The notes: generated from the letters alone by a model not told the origin. DNA of 64,000 nucleotides from an uncultured Faecalibacterium sp. (GCA_937907025.1 CALESJ010000026.1:124001-188000); one strand, 5' to 3'; positions 53,498 through 62,019 are shown, counted from the stretch's first letter. Made by a program: numbers and translations.

Positions 53498-54127
53498 ATG
53501 AGCGTTGTTGAAATCGTCGATCATCCCCTGATCCAGCACAAGATCAGCCTGCTGCGTGACCGCAACACCGGCACCAAGGAATTCCGCGACCTGGTCAGCG
53601 AAGTTGCGATGCTGCTTTGCTACGAAGCCACCCGCGACCTGCCCACCGAGGAAGTGGAGGTCGAAACCCCGATCGCTCTGGCCCGCACCAAGGTGCTGGC
53701 CGGCCGCAAGCTGGCGCTGGTTCCCATCCTGCGCGCCGGCCTGGGCATGGTGGACGGTATGCTGAACCTGATTCCCGCCGCCAAGGTCGGTCACATCGGC
53801 CTGTACCGCAATGAGGAAACCCTGGAGCCTGTGGAATACTACTGCAAGCTGCCCAAGGACATCGCCGAGCGCGAAGTCATGGTTCTGGACCCCATGCTGG
53901 CCACCGGCGGCAGCGCCAAGGACGCCATCACCCAGATCAAGAAGCGCGGCGCCAAGCACATCAAGTTCATCGGCCTGCTGGCAGCTCCCGAAGGACTGAA
54001 CGCCCTGCATGAAGCCCATCCCGACGTGGACATCTACGTCGGCGCACTGGACGAGAAGCTCAACGATCAGGGCTACATCGTTCCCGGCCTGGGCGATGCC
54101 GGTGACCGTATTTTCGGCACCAAGTAA
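53498..54127 (+). CDS. upp: Uracil phosphoribosyltransferase
   Basis: A 209-residue enzyme that joins uracil with PRPP to give UMP. It has LVPILRAGLGMVDGML, and MVLDPMLATGGSAKDAI, the PRPP-binding loop, plus the C-terminal uracil site YIVPGLGDAGDRIFGTK. TAAGGAG precedes the start. Last gene of the tsaE-tsaB-rpiB-upp run; a terminator follows. Confidence 0.97.
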   Translation: MSVVEIVDHPLIQHKISLLRDRNTGTKEFRDLVSEVAMLLCYEATRDLPTEEVEVETPIALARTKVLAGRKLALVPILRAGLGMVDGMLNLIPAAKVGHIGLYRNEETLEPVEYYCKLPKDIAEREVMVLDPMLATGGSAKDAITQIKKRGAKHIKFIGLLAAPEGLNALHEAHPDVDIYVGALDEKLNDQGYIVPGLGDAGDRIFGTK

Positions 54128-54163
54128 GATACCCCCGAACCAAACGGGCAAAACCCGTACCGT

Positions 54164-54198
54164 CCCGCGGCGTGCCCGGCATGCCGCGGGGCTTTTTT
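54164..54198 (+). terminator. Intrinsic terminator after upp
   Basis: CCCGCGGC pairs with GCCGCGGG around an 11-base loop, then GCTTTTTT. Confidence 0.9.
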
Positions 54199-54220
54199 GT
54201 CTTTGCGGGCGAGGTGTACC

Positions 54221-55075
54221 ATGATCTATCTTTCCTCCTTCCATTTTGCCACCGAAGAAGCGGAATGGCTGTTTTTTGCCGGGTTCCAACGGACCTGCTA
54301 CGATTCCTTTTATCCCTTCCAGATTTTTCCCCAGAAGGGACTGCATACGCTGGACCTGACCGACATCACCATCCTGTACGGCGGCAACGGGTCCGGCAAG
54401 ACCACCGCCCTGAACGTGATGGCCGAAACTCTGCGGCTGCGCCGGGGCGCCCCTTTCAACGGAACCAGCTTTTTCAAGCCGTACTGCCAGCTGTGCAGTC
54501 CCCATCTGCTCCATCCCCTGCCGACCGAAAGCTGCATCCTGACCAGCGATGACGTCTTTGACACCATGCTGGATATGCGGGCTATCAACGAAGGGGTGGA
54601 CCGCCGCCGGGATGAACTGCTGGCCGAGGCAAAGGATGCCCGCAATGCCAAATTTCAGATGCACAGCCTGGATGACTACGACCGGCTGAAGCAGGTGGCG
54701 GAGGCCCGGCGGACCAGCCAGTCCCGGTATGCCCGCCGCCGGGTGATGCCCAATGTGCGCACCCACTCCAACGGGGAAAGTGCCTTCCTGTTCTTTACCC
54801 AGAAAATCCGCAGCGGGGCGCTGTATCTGCTGGATGAGCCGGAGAACAGCCTTTCGCCCCGGCGCCAGATGGAACTGGCCCAATTTTTGCAGGAATCCGC
54901 CCGGTTCTACAACTGCCAGTTCATCCTGGCCACCCACTCCCCTTTTCTGCTGGCCATGCCGGGAGCCCGGGTGTATGACCTGGACAGCGACCCGGTGCGG
55001 CCGCGCCGCTGGACCGAACTGGAAAACGTGCGGGCATACTATGACTTTTTCAAGGAACACGAGGAGGAATTCTGA
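54221..55075 (+). CDS. AAA-family ATPase (SMC/ABC-type P-loop)
   Basis: A 284-residue soluble ATPase. Walker A is YGGNGSGKTTALNVMAE, the signature-like stretch is THSNGESAFLFF, Walker B is LYLLDEPENSLS and the switch His is in ILATHSPFLLA. A short helical insertion of about 80 residues lies between. It resembles the single-gene 'AAA family ATPase' proteins related to RecF/ABC ATPases, some of which act in defence or DNA repair; no specific role is assigned. The stop overlaps the next gene, a pentapeptide-repeat protein. GAGG lies before the start. Confidence 0.85.
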   Translation: MIYLSSFHFATEEAEWLFFAGFQRTCYDSFYPFQIFPQKGLHTLDLTDITILYGGNGSGKTTALNVMAETLRLRRGAPFNGTSFFKPYCQLCSPHLLHPLPTESCILTSDDVFDTMLDMRAINEGVDRRRDELLAEAKDARNAKFQMHSLDDYDRLKQVAEARRTSQSRYARRRVMPNVRTHSNGESAFLFFTQKIRSGALYLLDEPENSLSPRRQMELAQFLQESARFYNCQFILATHSPFLLAMPGARVYDLDSDPVRPRRWTELENVRAYYDFFKEHEEEF

Positions 55076-55659
55076 TGGCTGCCAAACTGCGGCGGCAGGG
55101 TGAAACCCTGTCCGCCTTTGACCCCGGTGCCGAGCTGCGGGACACCGAATTTGCGGACTGCACCTTTGAGGGGTGCCGCTGGAGCGGCGTGCGGGTGCAG
55201 AACTGCACCTTTTCCGGCTGCCGGTTCGTGCGGTGCCAGTTTTCGGCGGTGGTGTTCAGCTTTTGTCTGATGAAAGACGCCGTCATGGAAGGCTGTGCCT
55301 TCCGGGGCATTTCCTGGGGCGGGCTGCAGGGGCGCAGCGCCCTGGTCCAGCCTTTTGCACGGCTGAAAAACTGTGTATTCCAGTACAATGAATTTTCCGG
55401 TATGGCCCTGGCAGGATTCGATTTTTCCAGCTGCGAGTTCCGGGAATGCGTGTTCGATGACTGCAAGCTCACCGGTGCCGGATTTCACGGCGTTCCCCTG
55501 GGGCGTACCAGCTTTACCCGGTGTGATTTACAGCGGGCGGACTTTCGCATGGCGGAGGCATACGCCATCAACCCCGCGGACAACCGCATGAAAGGAGCGC
55601 GGTTCAGCTTTCCTGATGTGGTGGCTTTGCTGGACAGCAGCGGCATTCAGATCGAATAA
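55075..55659 (+). CDS. Pentapeptide-repeat protein
   Basis: A 194-residue protein with pentapeptide repeats of the A(D/N)LxX kind, for example FADCTFEGCRW, CTFSGCRFVRCQF, DFSSCEFRECVFDDC and CDLQRADFRMA, predicted to form a right-handed square helix. Cys is unusually frequent. Related proteins (Qnr, McbG, MfpA) mimic DNA and protect gyrase, but many others have no known role. The start overlaps the ATPase stop (TGATG) after GAGGAGG, so the two proteins are likely made together. Confidence 0.88.
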   Translation: MAAKLRRQGETLSAFDPGAELRDTEFADCTFEGCRWSGVRVQNCTFSGCRFVRCQFSAVVFSFCLMKDAVMEGCAFRGISWGGLQGRSALVQPFARLKNCVFQYNEFSGMALAGFDFSSCEFRECVFDDCKLTGAGFHGVPLGRTSFTRCDLQRADFRMAEAYAINPADNRMKGARFSFPDVVALLDSSGIQIE

Positions 55660-55696
55660 AAAAGGCCCGGCCGGTGGTTTTCCGGTCGGGCCTTTT
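55657..55696. terminator. Bidirectional terminator between pentapeptide and yggS genes
   Basis: AAAAGGCCCGGCCGG pairs with CCGGTCGGGCCTTTT (one G-U), loop of about 7 bases, A and T runs on both sides. Confidence 0.92.
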
Positions 55697-55706
55697 GTTT
55701 CTGCAC

Positions 55707-56423
55707 TTATTTGGAGTAGTCACGGGCGCCGTAAATGGCAGTACCGATGCGCACGATGTTGGCGCCTTCCTTGATGGCGGCAATGAAATCGCCGCTCATC
55801 CCCATGGAAAGGATGTTCAGCCGCACACCGTACTGCTCCCGGGCGTGATCCAGCAGCTTACGCATATCCGAGAAGAAGGCACGGGTCTGGCTCTCAGTGG
55901 CGTTGGCCGGCGGAATAGCCATCAGGCCGCGCAATTCCACATGGTCCCGGGCAGTGGCCTGGTCCAGCAGGTCCCACAGTTCCTGCTCCCCTACCACGCC
56001 GCTCTTGGAGGCTTCGCCGCCGATGTTCACTTCCACCAGAATCTCCTGTTTGAGGCCGGCAGCTTCGGCGGCATGGTCGATTTTATCCAGCAGACGCACG
56101 CTGTCCACACTCTGGATCAGCGCGGCGCGCCCCACCACCTTGTTGACCTTGTTGGTCTGCAGGTGACCGATAAAATGACCCGGCTTGCCATTATACGCAC
56201 CGGCATCATACTTTTCCACCAATTCCTGGACATGGTTTTCCCCGAACACATCGATGGGCAGGTCGGCGCTGGCGCGGACCTCCTCCACGGTGCGGGTCTT
56301 GCAGGCCGCGCACAGCAGGATGTCGGCGGGGTCACGCCCGGCCTGGCGGGCAGCCTGGTTCATCTCCTCGCGGATGCGGGCAACGTTTTCGGCCATACGG
56401 GCCACGGTTTCCTGATTGAGCAT
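55707..56423 (-). CDS. YggS-family pyridoxal phosphate homeostasis protein
   Basis: A 238-residue PLP-binding barrel protein. ILLCAACKTRTVEEVRA contains the PLP lysine; IDVFGENHVQELVEKY, HFIGHLQTNKVNKVVG, LSMGMSGDFIAAIKEGAN and VRIGTAIYGARDY are the family's conserved stretches. It buffers free PLP and affects amino acid balance. In many Firmicutes the gene stands next to sepF/ylm genes; here it follows a UPF0340 gene after 4 bases. AAAGGTG precedes the start. Confidence 0.94.
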   Translation of the reverse strand: MLNQETVARMAENVARIREEMNQAARQAGRDPADILLCAACKTRTVEEVRASADLPIDVFGENHVQELVEKYDAGAYNGKPGHFIGHLQTNKVNKVVGRAALIQSVDSVRLLDKIDHAAEAAGLKQEILVEVNIGGEASKSGVVGEQELWDLLDQATARDHVELRGLMAIPPANATESQTRAFFSDMRKLLDHAREQYGVRLNILSMGMSGDFIAAIKEGANIVRIGTAIYGARDYSK

Positions 56424-56427
56424 CTGA

Positions 56428-56988
56428 TCACCTTTCCTGATAAACCGCACGGGCACCGCCGATGTACGGCGGGCGGGTGCGTGCACACAAAATATTGGCA
56501 CAGCCGATCTTGTTCAGGCTGAGCCGCACCGGCACCGCCACACGGCGCAGGTGCATCCCGATGAGGGTTCCGCCGATGTCAATGCCGGCACCGGCGCGGA
56601 CTTCCTCCACCAGCACGGGATCGCTGAATTTCTGCCAGCAGTTGGTGGCCCAGCTGCCGCCTGCGTGCGGCTGCGGGATGGCGTTGACCTCGGTATAGCC
56701 GTACTTTTCGGCTGCTGCCCGTTCCACCACAATGGACCGGTTCAGATGTTCACAGCACTGAGCCGCCAGGTACAGGCCGTGTTCCTGCACCACCGGCAAA
56801 ATGCCGGCCAGCACCGCGGCTGCCGCCTCCATGCTGCTGTCCTTGCCGATGTGGCCGCCCACGATCTCGCTGCTGGAACAGCCCACCACAAAAATATCGC
56901 CGGGGCGCAGTTTGGCTGCCTCCAGCAATTCTTCCGCCGCCTGGCGGCTCTGGGCCGTAATAGCGGCCGGATCAAAATTTTGTGTCAT
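56428..56988 (-). CDS. UPF0340 / TIGR01440-family protein (YwlG-like)
   Basis: A 186-residue soluble protein with FVVGCSSSEIVGGHIGKDSS, AAQCCEHLNRSIVVER and GIDIGGTLIGMHLRRVAVPV, which are typical of UPF0340. Function unknown. In other Firmicutes ywlG lies near rpiB, glyA and upp, genes that also occur in this window. The chosen ATG follows AAGGGA; the frame to 57072 lacks a ribosome site and crosses the hairpin at 57039-57068. Confidence 0.9.
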   Translation of the reverse strand: MTQNFDPAAITAQSRQAAEELLEAAKLRPGDIFVVGCSSSEIVGGHIGKDSSMEAAAAVLAGILPVVQEHGLYLAAQCCEHLNRSIVVERAAAEKYGYTEVNAIPQPHAGGSWATNCWQKFSDPVLVEEVRAGAGIDIGGTLIGMHLRRVAVPVRLSLNKIGCANILCARTRPPYIGGARAVYQER

Positions 56989-57038
56989 GGTACGATCCCT
57001 TCTTTCCTGTATCCAGTATACCACAAAACCCTTACAAC

Positions 57039-57068
57039 ACAAAAGCCCGCTGTAAAGCGGGCCTTTGT
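57039..57068. terminator. Terminator-like hairpin in the leader of the UPF0340 gene
   Basis: AAAAGCCCGC pairs with GCGGGCCTTT around a 6-base loop; on the minus strand the 3' arm continues TTTTGTGTTG. It lies between the promoter at 57125-57152 and the gene. A further TATACT at about 57021-57016 on the minus strand could restart transcription behind it. Confidence 0.6.
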
Positions 57069-57124
57069 GCATAGAGGGGTGGGAAAGTATATAAAGGTCA
57101 GTGAATGTCTTTGTTATGGTTATA

Positions 57125-57152
57125 ATTATACAGTTTCTGGCTGAATTGTCAA
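57125..57152 (-). promoter_or_regulatory. Consensus promoter towards the UPF0340 gene
   Basis: On the minus strand: TTGACA (57152-57147), 16-base spacer, TATAAT (57130-57125). Both elements are perfect. The leader is about 130 bases and contains a terminator-like hairpin. Confidence 0.88.
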
Positions 57153-57161
57153 ATGAACACC

Positions 57162-57190
57162 TTGTAATTTTGTTTTCATTTTATTATAAT
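57162..57190 (+). promoter_or_regulatory. Promoter of the second Lrp gene
   Basis: TTGTAA (57162-57167), 17-base spacer, TATAAT (57185-57190). It is divergent from the UPF0340 promoter, with -35 elements nine bases apart, in an unusually AT-rich stretch. Confidence 0.78.
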
Positions 57191-57332
57191 TAGGCCATAA
57201 ACACTTTATTAAATTCAGCTGTGGCAGTCGAATGATGTCGTTTTTGCCTTTTGTTGTTCTGCACAAGCATTATTTTCTTCATTTTATTTTTTTGTGCGTA
57301 TTGAACAAAAATCTGCCGCAAGGAGGTCACAC

Positions 57333-57761
57333 ATGGACGAACTGGACCGCAAAATCATCCAATTGATGCAGAAAAATGCCCGTATGCCGGTAAAAGAGAT
57401 CGCACAGCAGATCAGCCTGACCAGTCCTGCCGTTTCCAGCCGCATCCATCGTCTGGAGCAGGAAGGGGTCATTGGCGGATATACGGTGCTTTTGCATCGT
57501 CCCGACGAACCCAACCGGGTCCAGGCACTGGTTTCGGTACAGACAGCGCCGGCCGCCCGGGATGAATTTCTCTCCCTGGTGCAGAACGAGCCCGATGTGC
57601 TGCAGTGCTACCGTGTGACCGGCGTGTACAACTTCACCGTAAAGGTCAGTTGTGCCGGCATTGAAGAACTGGAACACCTGCTGACCAAGCTGCAGCAGCT
57701 GGGGACCACCAATACCCAGATCATTCTGGCGACCCAGCTGGACCGCCAGCTCAATCCCTGA
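57333..57761 (+). CDS. Lrp/AsnC-family transcriptional regulator (second copy)
   Basis: A 142-residue regulator with MDELDRKIIQLMQKNARMPV, then IAQQISLTSPAVSSRIHRLE (helix-turn-helix) and a C-terminal RAM domain. It is similar in build to the protein at 4501 but clearly not a recent duplicate. AAGGAGGT lies six bases before the chosen start. Its promoter faces the UPF0340 promoter nine bases away, so it may control both its own gene and the UPF0340-yggS operon. Confidence 0.93.
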   Translation: MDELDRKIIQLMQKNARMPVKEIAQQISLTSPAVSSRIHRLEQEGVIGGYTVLLHRPDEPNRVQALVSVQTAPAARDEFLSLVQNEPDVLQCYRVTGVYNFTVKVSCAGIEELEHLLTKLQQLGTTNTQIILATQLDRQLNP

Positions 57762-57800
57762 TGGCAGGACCTGAAAAAGTACGGAAGGAGATCCTATCCT

Positions 57801-58244
57801 GTGTTGATTTTCTGCAAGCATTGCGGACTGCTGCTGCCCGCAGGCCAAACCACCTGTCCCCGCTGCGGTACCCCCGCTTCCCTGCCCGCTCCGGCGCCTG
57901 CGCAGCCGCCGCTGTACGCTTGTGCCGAGCCCGAACCGCAGCCCCAGCGCCCGGCACAAGGGCCGCGCTATGATACGGGCAATTTTCCCCAAAAGCGCGG
58001 TCCCATGGGGCTGGCCGGCTATTTTGGGTCCCTGTGCCTGTTTGCGGTGCCGGTGGTCGGACTGATTTTTATGCTGATCTGGTCCATCAGTGAGCGGGTT
58101 CGCCCTGAACGCCGCCGTCTGGCGCAGGCGTACCTGATCCGCACCGTGATCATATCGGCCCTGGTGCTGGTAGCTGCCCTGGTGCTTTCGGCCTACCTGC
58201 ACAACCTGGCCTATCAGATGATGTACTACCCGTATTTTTATTGA
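57801..58244 (+). CDS. Zinc-ribbon membrane protein of unknown function
   Basis: A 147-residue protein. The N-terminus is a zinc ribbon (FCKHCGLLLPAGQTTCPRCG, two CxxC pairs), followed by a Pro/Ala-rich linker and two membrane segments. This is a common layout for small membrane proteins in Firmicutes, without assigned function. Start is GTG after GGAAGGAG. It lies between the Lrp gene and a glycosyltransferase gene, all on the plus strand. Confidence 0.8.
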   Translation: MLIFCKHCGLLLPAGQTTCPRCGTPASLPAPAPAQPPLYACAEPEPQPQRPAQGPRYDTGNFPQKRGPMGLAGYFGSLCLFAVPVVGLIFMLIWSISERVRPERRRLAQAYLIRTVIISALVLVAALVLSAYLHNLAYQMMYYPYFY

Positions 58245-58266
58245 GAGAATGTAAAGAGGTGCTTCC

Positions 58267-59256
58267 GTGAAAGCAAGTGTCATCATCCCCAACCTGAACG
58301 GTGCCGGTTGGCTGTGGGATTCCATCGAATCCATCTGGGCGCAGACCGAACAGGATTTTGAGCTGATCGTCATTGACAACGGCTCCACCGATGAAAGCCT
58401 GGAGATTGCCCGCAGCTACCGCGGCCGGGACCGCTACACCCTGATTGAGAACGACAGCAACACCGGTTTCTCCCATGCGGTGAACCAGGGTATTGCCATC
58501 GGCAAAGGGGAATACATGGTGCTGTTCAACAACGACGCCTTTGCCGAACCGGACTGGCTGGCGGAGCTGATCCGCACAGCGGACGCCGACCCGCGCATTT
58601 TTGCGGTGTCCAGCCTGATGCTGCGCTACTATGAACCGGAGCTGGCCGACGATGCCGGCGACTATGTGACCCTGCTGGGCTTTGCCTGCAAGCGAGGCGA
58701 CGGCCTGAAAGCCAGCCGCTACCAAAAGCCATGCCGGATGTTTTCCGCCTGCGGTGGTGCAGCACTGTACCGCAAGTCCATCCTGGATAAAATCGGCGTG
58801 TTTGATGAGCTCTTTTTCGCCTATTATGAGGACGTGGACCTGAGCTGGCGTGCCAACAATTTCGGCTACAAGAACGTTTACTGCCCCACCGCCCGGTGCC
58901 GCCACATCTGCGGTGCCACCACCGGCGCGGTGCGTTATAACCCGTTCAAGAGCATCCAGAGCGGCCGCAACAGCATCCTGCTGCCTTACAAGAACATGCC
59001 CGCCCTGATGATTCTGCTCAACATCATTCCGCTGGTGCTGGGGTATCTTCTGAAAGTCATCATGTTCCGGCACCGCGGGTTCGGCAATGACTACGCCAAA
59101 GGCTTTTCCGAAGCCCGTATCGCCCTGCCCAAGCTGAACAAGCCCAAGTTTTACTGGCGCAACCTGCCCAATTACATCTGGGTGGAATGCAGCCTGATTG
59201 TGGGGCTGTTCCAGTACATTGTATACCGGGTACAGCGCGCCCTGAAAATCACCTGA
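58267..59256 (+). CDS. Family 2 glycosyltransferase (rhamnosyltransferase-like)
   Basis: A 329-residue GT-A enzyme. It has ASVIIPNLNGAGWLWDSIES, VIDNGSTDESLEIA, the nucleotide/metal motif FNNDAFAEPDWL and the acceptor-site motif FFAYYEDVDLSWRANNFGY. These match WbbL-like transferases that add rhamnose or similar sugars. A hydrophobic stretch near residues 243-265 suggests membrane attachment. Start is GTG after AGAGGTG. A strong terminator follows. Confidence 0.92.
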   Translation: MKASVIIPNLNGAGWLWDSIESIWAQTEQDFELIVIDNGSTDESLEIARSYRGRDRYTLIENDSNTGFSHAVNQGIAIGKGEYMVLFNNDAFAEPDWLAELIRTADADPRIFAVSSLMLRYYEPELADDAGDYVTLLGFACKRGDGLKASRYQKPCRMFSACGGAALYRKSILDKIGVFDELFFAYYEDVDLSWRANNFGYKNVYCPTARCRHICGATTGAVRYNPFKSIQSGRNSILLPYKNMPALMILLNIIPLVLGYLLKVIMFRHRGFGNDYAKGFSEARIALPKLNKPKFYWRNLPNYIWVECSLIVGLFQYIVYRVQRALKIT

Positions 59257-59270
59257 TTTCTGCCGCAAAC

Positions 59271-59312
59271 AAAAACCGCCCGACGCAGTACAGCTCTGCG
59301 TCGGGCGGTTTT
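59271..59312. terminator. Bidirectional terminator between GT2 and yitT genes
   Basis: AAAACCGCCCGACGCAG pairs with CTGCGTCGGGCGGTTTT around a 7-base loop. Confidence 0.94.
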
Positions 59313-59321
59313 GTTTATGGA

Positions 59322-60194
59322 TCAGTTGTCGGTCTTGTCGGTGTTGCCCAGGACCAGGCGGCGGAAGCCTTCGCCCTGCACCTCATTGGCCTGCAGCATG
59401 ATGGTGAAGCTGTTGGGGTCCACCTTCTTGATCTCATGTTCAATCTCATACAGCTGCTTGCTGCTGCATGCGCACAGAACCACATCCCGCGGGTCGCCCT
59501 TATAGCCGCCGTAGGCTTTGAGCAGCGTGGAACCGCGGTCCACCGTGCGGACGATGGCATCACAGACGGCAGGGCCGTCATCGGTGACAATCATGGCCAA
59601 CATGCAGGAGTTGAAGCCGAACATCATCTGATTGATGATATAGGAAGTCAGGAAGTTGAGGATCAGACCGTAGATAATGGTATCCACATCATGGAACACC
59701 AGACCGTTGGCCAGGATGACCGTGAGTGCAGCACCGAAGGTCAGGTTGCCGAAGGGCATGTGCGGATGCTTGACCTTGATGGCCATGGTGATAAAGTCCA
59801 TACCGCCGGTGCTGGAGTTCTGCATATAAATCAGAGCGTCACCAATGCCGCTGATCACACCGCCACAGATGGCCGCCAGCATGCGGTCCCCGGTATAAAC
59901 CGGCAGCATAGGCAGGACCCAGTCGGAGAAGACGGCAAACATGACCATGCACCACACGCTGCGCAGGAAGAAATCCCGGCCCAGCAGCTTGTAACAGAAC
60001 AGGACAATGGGGATATTGAGCAGAATATTGGAAATACCGATGGGCATGCCGAACAGGTGGTACAGAATGGCGCCGATACCAGCCACACCGGTGATGGGCA
60101 CCTGCGCGGCCACGGCGAAGCTGTACATCCCCAGGGCCGATATAAAGCAGCCCAGTGTTTCCAGAAAAATATGTTTCAGGTGTTTTTTGGTCAT
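59322..60194 (-). CDS. YitT-family membrane protein (DUF2179)
   Basis: A 290-residue protein with about five to six membrane segments, with PITGVAGIGAILYHLFGMPIG and NSSTGGMDFITMAI, and a C-terminal DUF2179 domain (about 205-285) with ITGxxx-like substitutes and DPRDVVLCACS. Function unknown; related proteins are widespread in Firmicutes and often in several copies. GAGGAA precedes the start. It lies 37 bases after a surface-protein gene on the same strand and is probably cotranscribed. Confidence 0.92.
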   Translation of the reverse strand: MTKKHLKHIFLETLGCFISALGMYSFAVAAQVPITGVAGIGAILYHLFGMPIGISNILLNIPIVLFCYKLLGRDFFLRSVWCMVMFAVFSDWVLPMLPVYTGDRMLAAICGGVISGIGDALIYMQNSSTGGMDFITMAIKVKHPHMPFGNLTFGAALTVILANGLVFHDVDTIIYGLILNFLTSYIINQMMFGFNSCMLAMIVTDDGPAVCDAIVRTVDRGSTLLKAYGGYKGDPRDVVLCACSSKQLYEIEHEIKKVDPNSFTIMLQANEVQGEGFRRLVLGNTDKTDN

Positions 60195-60231
60195 AGGTTC
60201 CTCACGATCTCATGTTCTTGGTTTCAGGGTC

Positions 60232-62019
60232 TTACTTTCTGCGCCGGCGATAGGTGCGGCCGTTTTCCTGGCTGCGGCTGCGCAGGACCAGAACAGCGGC
60301 AGCCACGCCGCCCACCAGAATCACAGCAATACCGATGTACAACGGCAGCAGACTGCTGGTCTGGCGCATTTCTTCCTGCTTCTCCAGGGTTTCAGGGTCA
60401 GGAGTGGGTTCCGGCGTAGGGCTGGGGGTGGGCGTCGGTTCCAGGGTTGGTGCCGGAGTGTTATCCAGCAGTCCGGCCGTGGGGTCCTGCACCGGCGCAG
60501 CCGTAGGCTTCTTGGTGGCTTTGGGCGTTGGGGACGGTGTGACCACAGGGGACGGCGTAGGCGTAGCGGTAGGCGCCGGGTCATCCGGGCTGGTCACGGT
60601 GACCACCTGCGGCGTGGGCGTAGGGGCCGGTGTGGAGGCCGGTGTGGGAACCGGTGTGGAGGTTGCGGGAGTTACCTCCTGCACACAGGCGGCCGGCACA
60701 TTGGCCACCGTCACCGGCGTAGCCCCGGCATCTGCCGTACCCACAAAGGTCAGGTTGCTGAGATAATACGCAGGTTCCCCTGCCGCCATGCAGAAAGTAT
60801 GGGCACCTGCCGACAGGCCGGTGATGGTCAGCTTGCCCTGGGCATCGGTGACGGCCGTGCGTGCCGTACCATCCAGCAGGAAGCTGATCTGTTTGTTGGC
60901 ATACGCTGCTCCCAGCTGCACCACAGCATCATAAGCGGATGCCGTTGCGGGCAGGATGCGCCCCACACTGCCGCCGCGGGTCAGGATTGCCGTCAGGGTA
61001 TCGGCGCTGACATTCTGGGGCAGAGCGGTGATGGCAGAGGCCAGGGACAGGTCCGCCTGCGCCAGATAGTTGGTATAGTTTCCGGCATCCGGATTCACGC
61101 CGCAGCGTTCCAGCAGATCTTCCGGCAGAACCAGCAGCAAGGTGTTTTGGGTATCCTGGGCATCCAGACGAATGCCTTCCTCATTTCCGGCGCTGTTCAG
61201 CCAGGCCTCCACGAAGCGGGGCTCGTCATCGCTGACCTGGTAAACGGCCCGCAGACCACTGACCTGCCAGAATCCGCCGTACGCTTCGCCGGTGCTGTCG
61301 TTCATATCTTCCAGGCCCAGGGTCAGGATCTCATACAGTTTGCCGGGGGTGACCTGCACCATGGCAAGGACCGTTTCCTGATCCACGCAGGCAGCCGTTT
61401 CGGCCAGCGTGGAACCGGCGGCCACGTTTTCTTTCAGGCTGGCGCCGTCAATGAGCGCCACCACCGGCAGACCCCGCAGGGCCTGCACCGATTCCTCTTC
61501 CTGCTGATAGAGCCAGGATGCCGCTGCGTTGGCGGCTGCGTCGGCAGCCAGATCCCCGAAGTTGGTTTCCTCCCGGCAGGCCGGGTTCAGCGTTGCACCG
61601 GCAGTCAGCGGCACGCTGGCCCACTGCTGCACGGACACCGTGGGTGCCGTGGTTTCTTCTTCCGACAAAGATTCTCCCCCGTTCAGCGGATAGGCCACAC
61701 CGGCCTGTACGCTTCCCTGCATCCAACCGGCGGTGAAGGGAGTCCATGCGGTTTCCGGCGTAACCTGCAGTGCATTGGCCGTTTCCGGCGTAGCGGTTTC
61801 GGCGGTTGCGGTTTCGGCAGTAGCCGCAGCGGTTTCCTCCGTTTCTTCCTTGCCGGTAAGCAGCCGGACCAGATCACCCAGCACGGGGACATCCAGCAGC
61901 GTTTGGAACCAGCCGCTCTTTCCTTCCTCGGCCGAAGCAGCCAGCGCGGGCGCCGGTGCCGCGCAGAAAACGGCAGCCGCCATCAGCACACCGGCCACAC
62001 GCAGTTTCCAGTTGGTCAT
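60232..62019 (-). CDS. Surface protein with a 5'-nucleotidase C-terminal-like domain
   Basis: A 595-residue exported protein. A signal peptide (about 1-28, ending ALAASA) precedes a Thr/Glu-rich part. Residues about 105-310 resemble the C-terminal domain of 5'-nucleotidases: CREETNFGDLAADAAANAAA, then VALIDGASLKENVAAG, the VTPGKLYEILTLGLEDM segment and GGFWQVSGLRAVYQVS. The metallophosphatase domain that normally precedes it is missing. A beta domain, a long Thr-Pro-rich stalk (about 460-560), one membrane segment and a basic end (YRRRRK) follow. It is thus wall-spanning and membrane-held, perhaps a binding protein and not an enzyme. AAGGAGGG precedes the start. Confidence 0.75.
   Translation of the reverse strand: MTNWKLRVAGVLMAAAVFCAAPAPALAASAEEGKSGWFQTLLDVPVLGDLVRLLTGKEETEETAAATAETATAETATPETANALQVTPETAWTPFTAGWMQGSVQAGVAYPLNGGESLSEEETTAPTVSVQQWASVPLTAGATLNPACREETNFGDLAADAAANAAASWLYQQEEESVQALRGLPVVALIDGASLKENVAAGSTLAETAACVDQETVLAMVQVTPGKLYEILTLGLEDMNDSTGEAYGGFWQVSGLRAVYQVSDDEPRFVEAWLNSAGNEEGIRLDAQDTQNTLLLVLPEDLLERCGVNPDAGNYTNYLAQADLSLASAITALPQNVSADTLTAILTRGGSVGRILPATASAYDAVVQLGAAYANKQISFLLDGTARTAVTDAQGKLTITGLSAGAHTFCMAAGEPAYYLSNLTFVGTADAGATPVTVANVPAACVQEVTPATSTPVPTPASTPAPTPTPQVVTVTSPDDPAPTATPTPSPVVTPSPTPKATKKPTAAPVQDPTAGLLDNTPAPTLEPTPTPSPTPEPTPDPETLEKQEEMRQTSSLLPLYIGIAVILVGGVAAAVLVLRSRSQENGRTYRRRRK
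60370..60690. repeat. Low-complexity Thr-Pro coding region
   Basis: GGCGTA/GGCGTC-like hexamers on the plus strand, encoding Thr-Pro and Pro-Thr pairs of the stalk on the minus strand. Less regular than the repeat at 45385-45540. Confidence 0.75.

Noticed and set aside
56989..57072. Upstream extension of the UPF0340 gene to 57072
   Set aside because: No ribosome site in front, and the added codons cross the hairpin; the ATG at 56988 has AAGGGA upstream.
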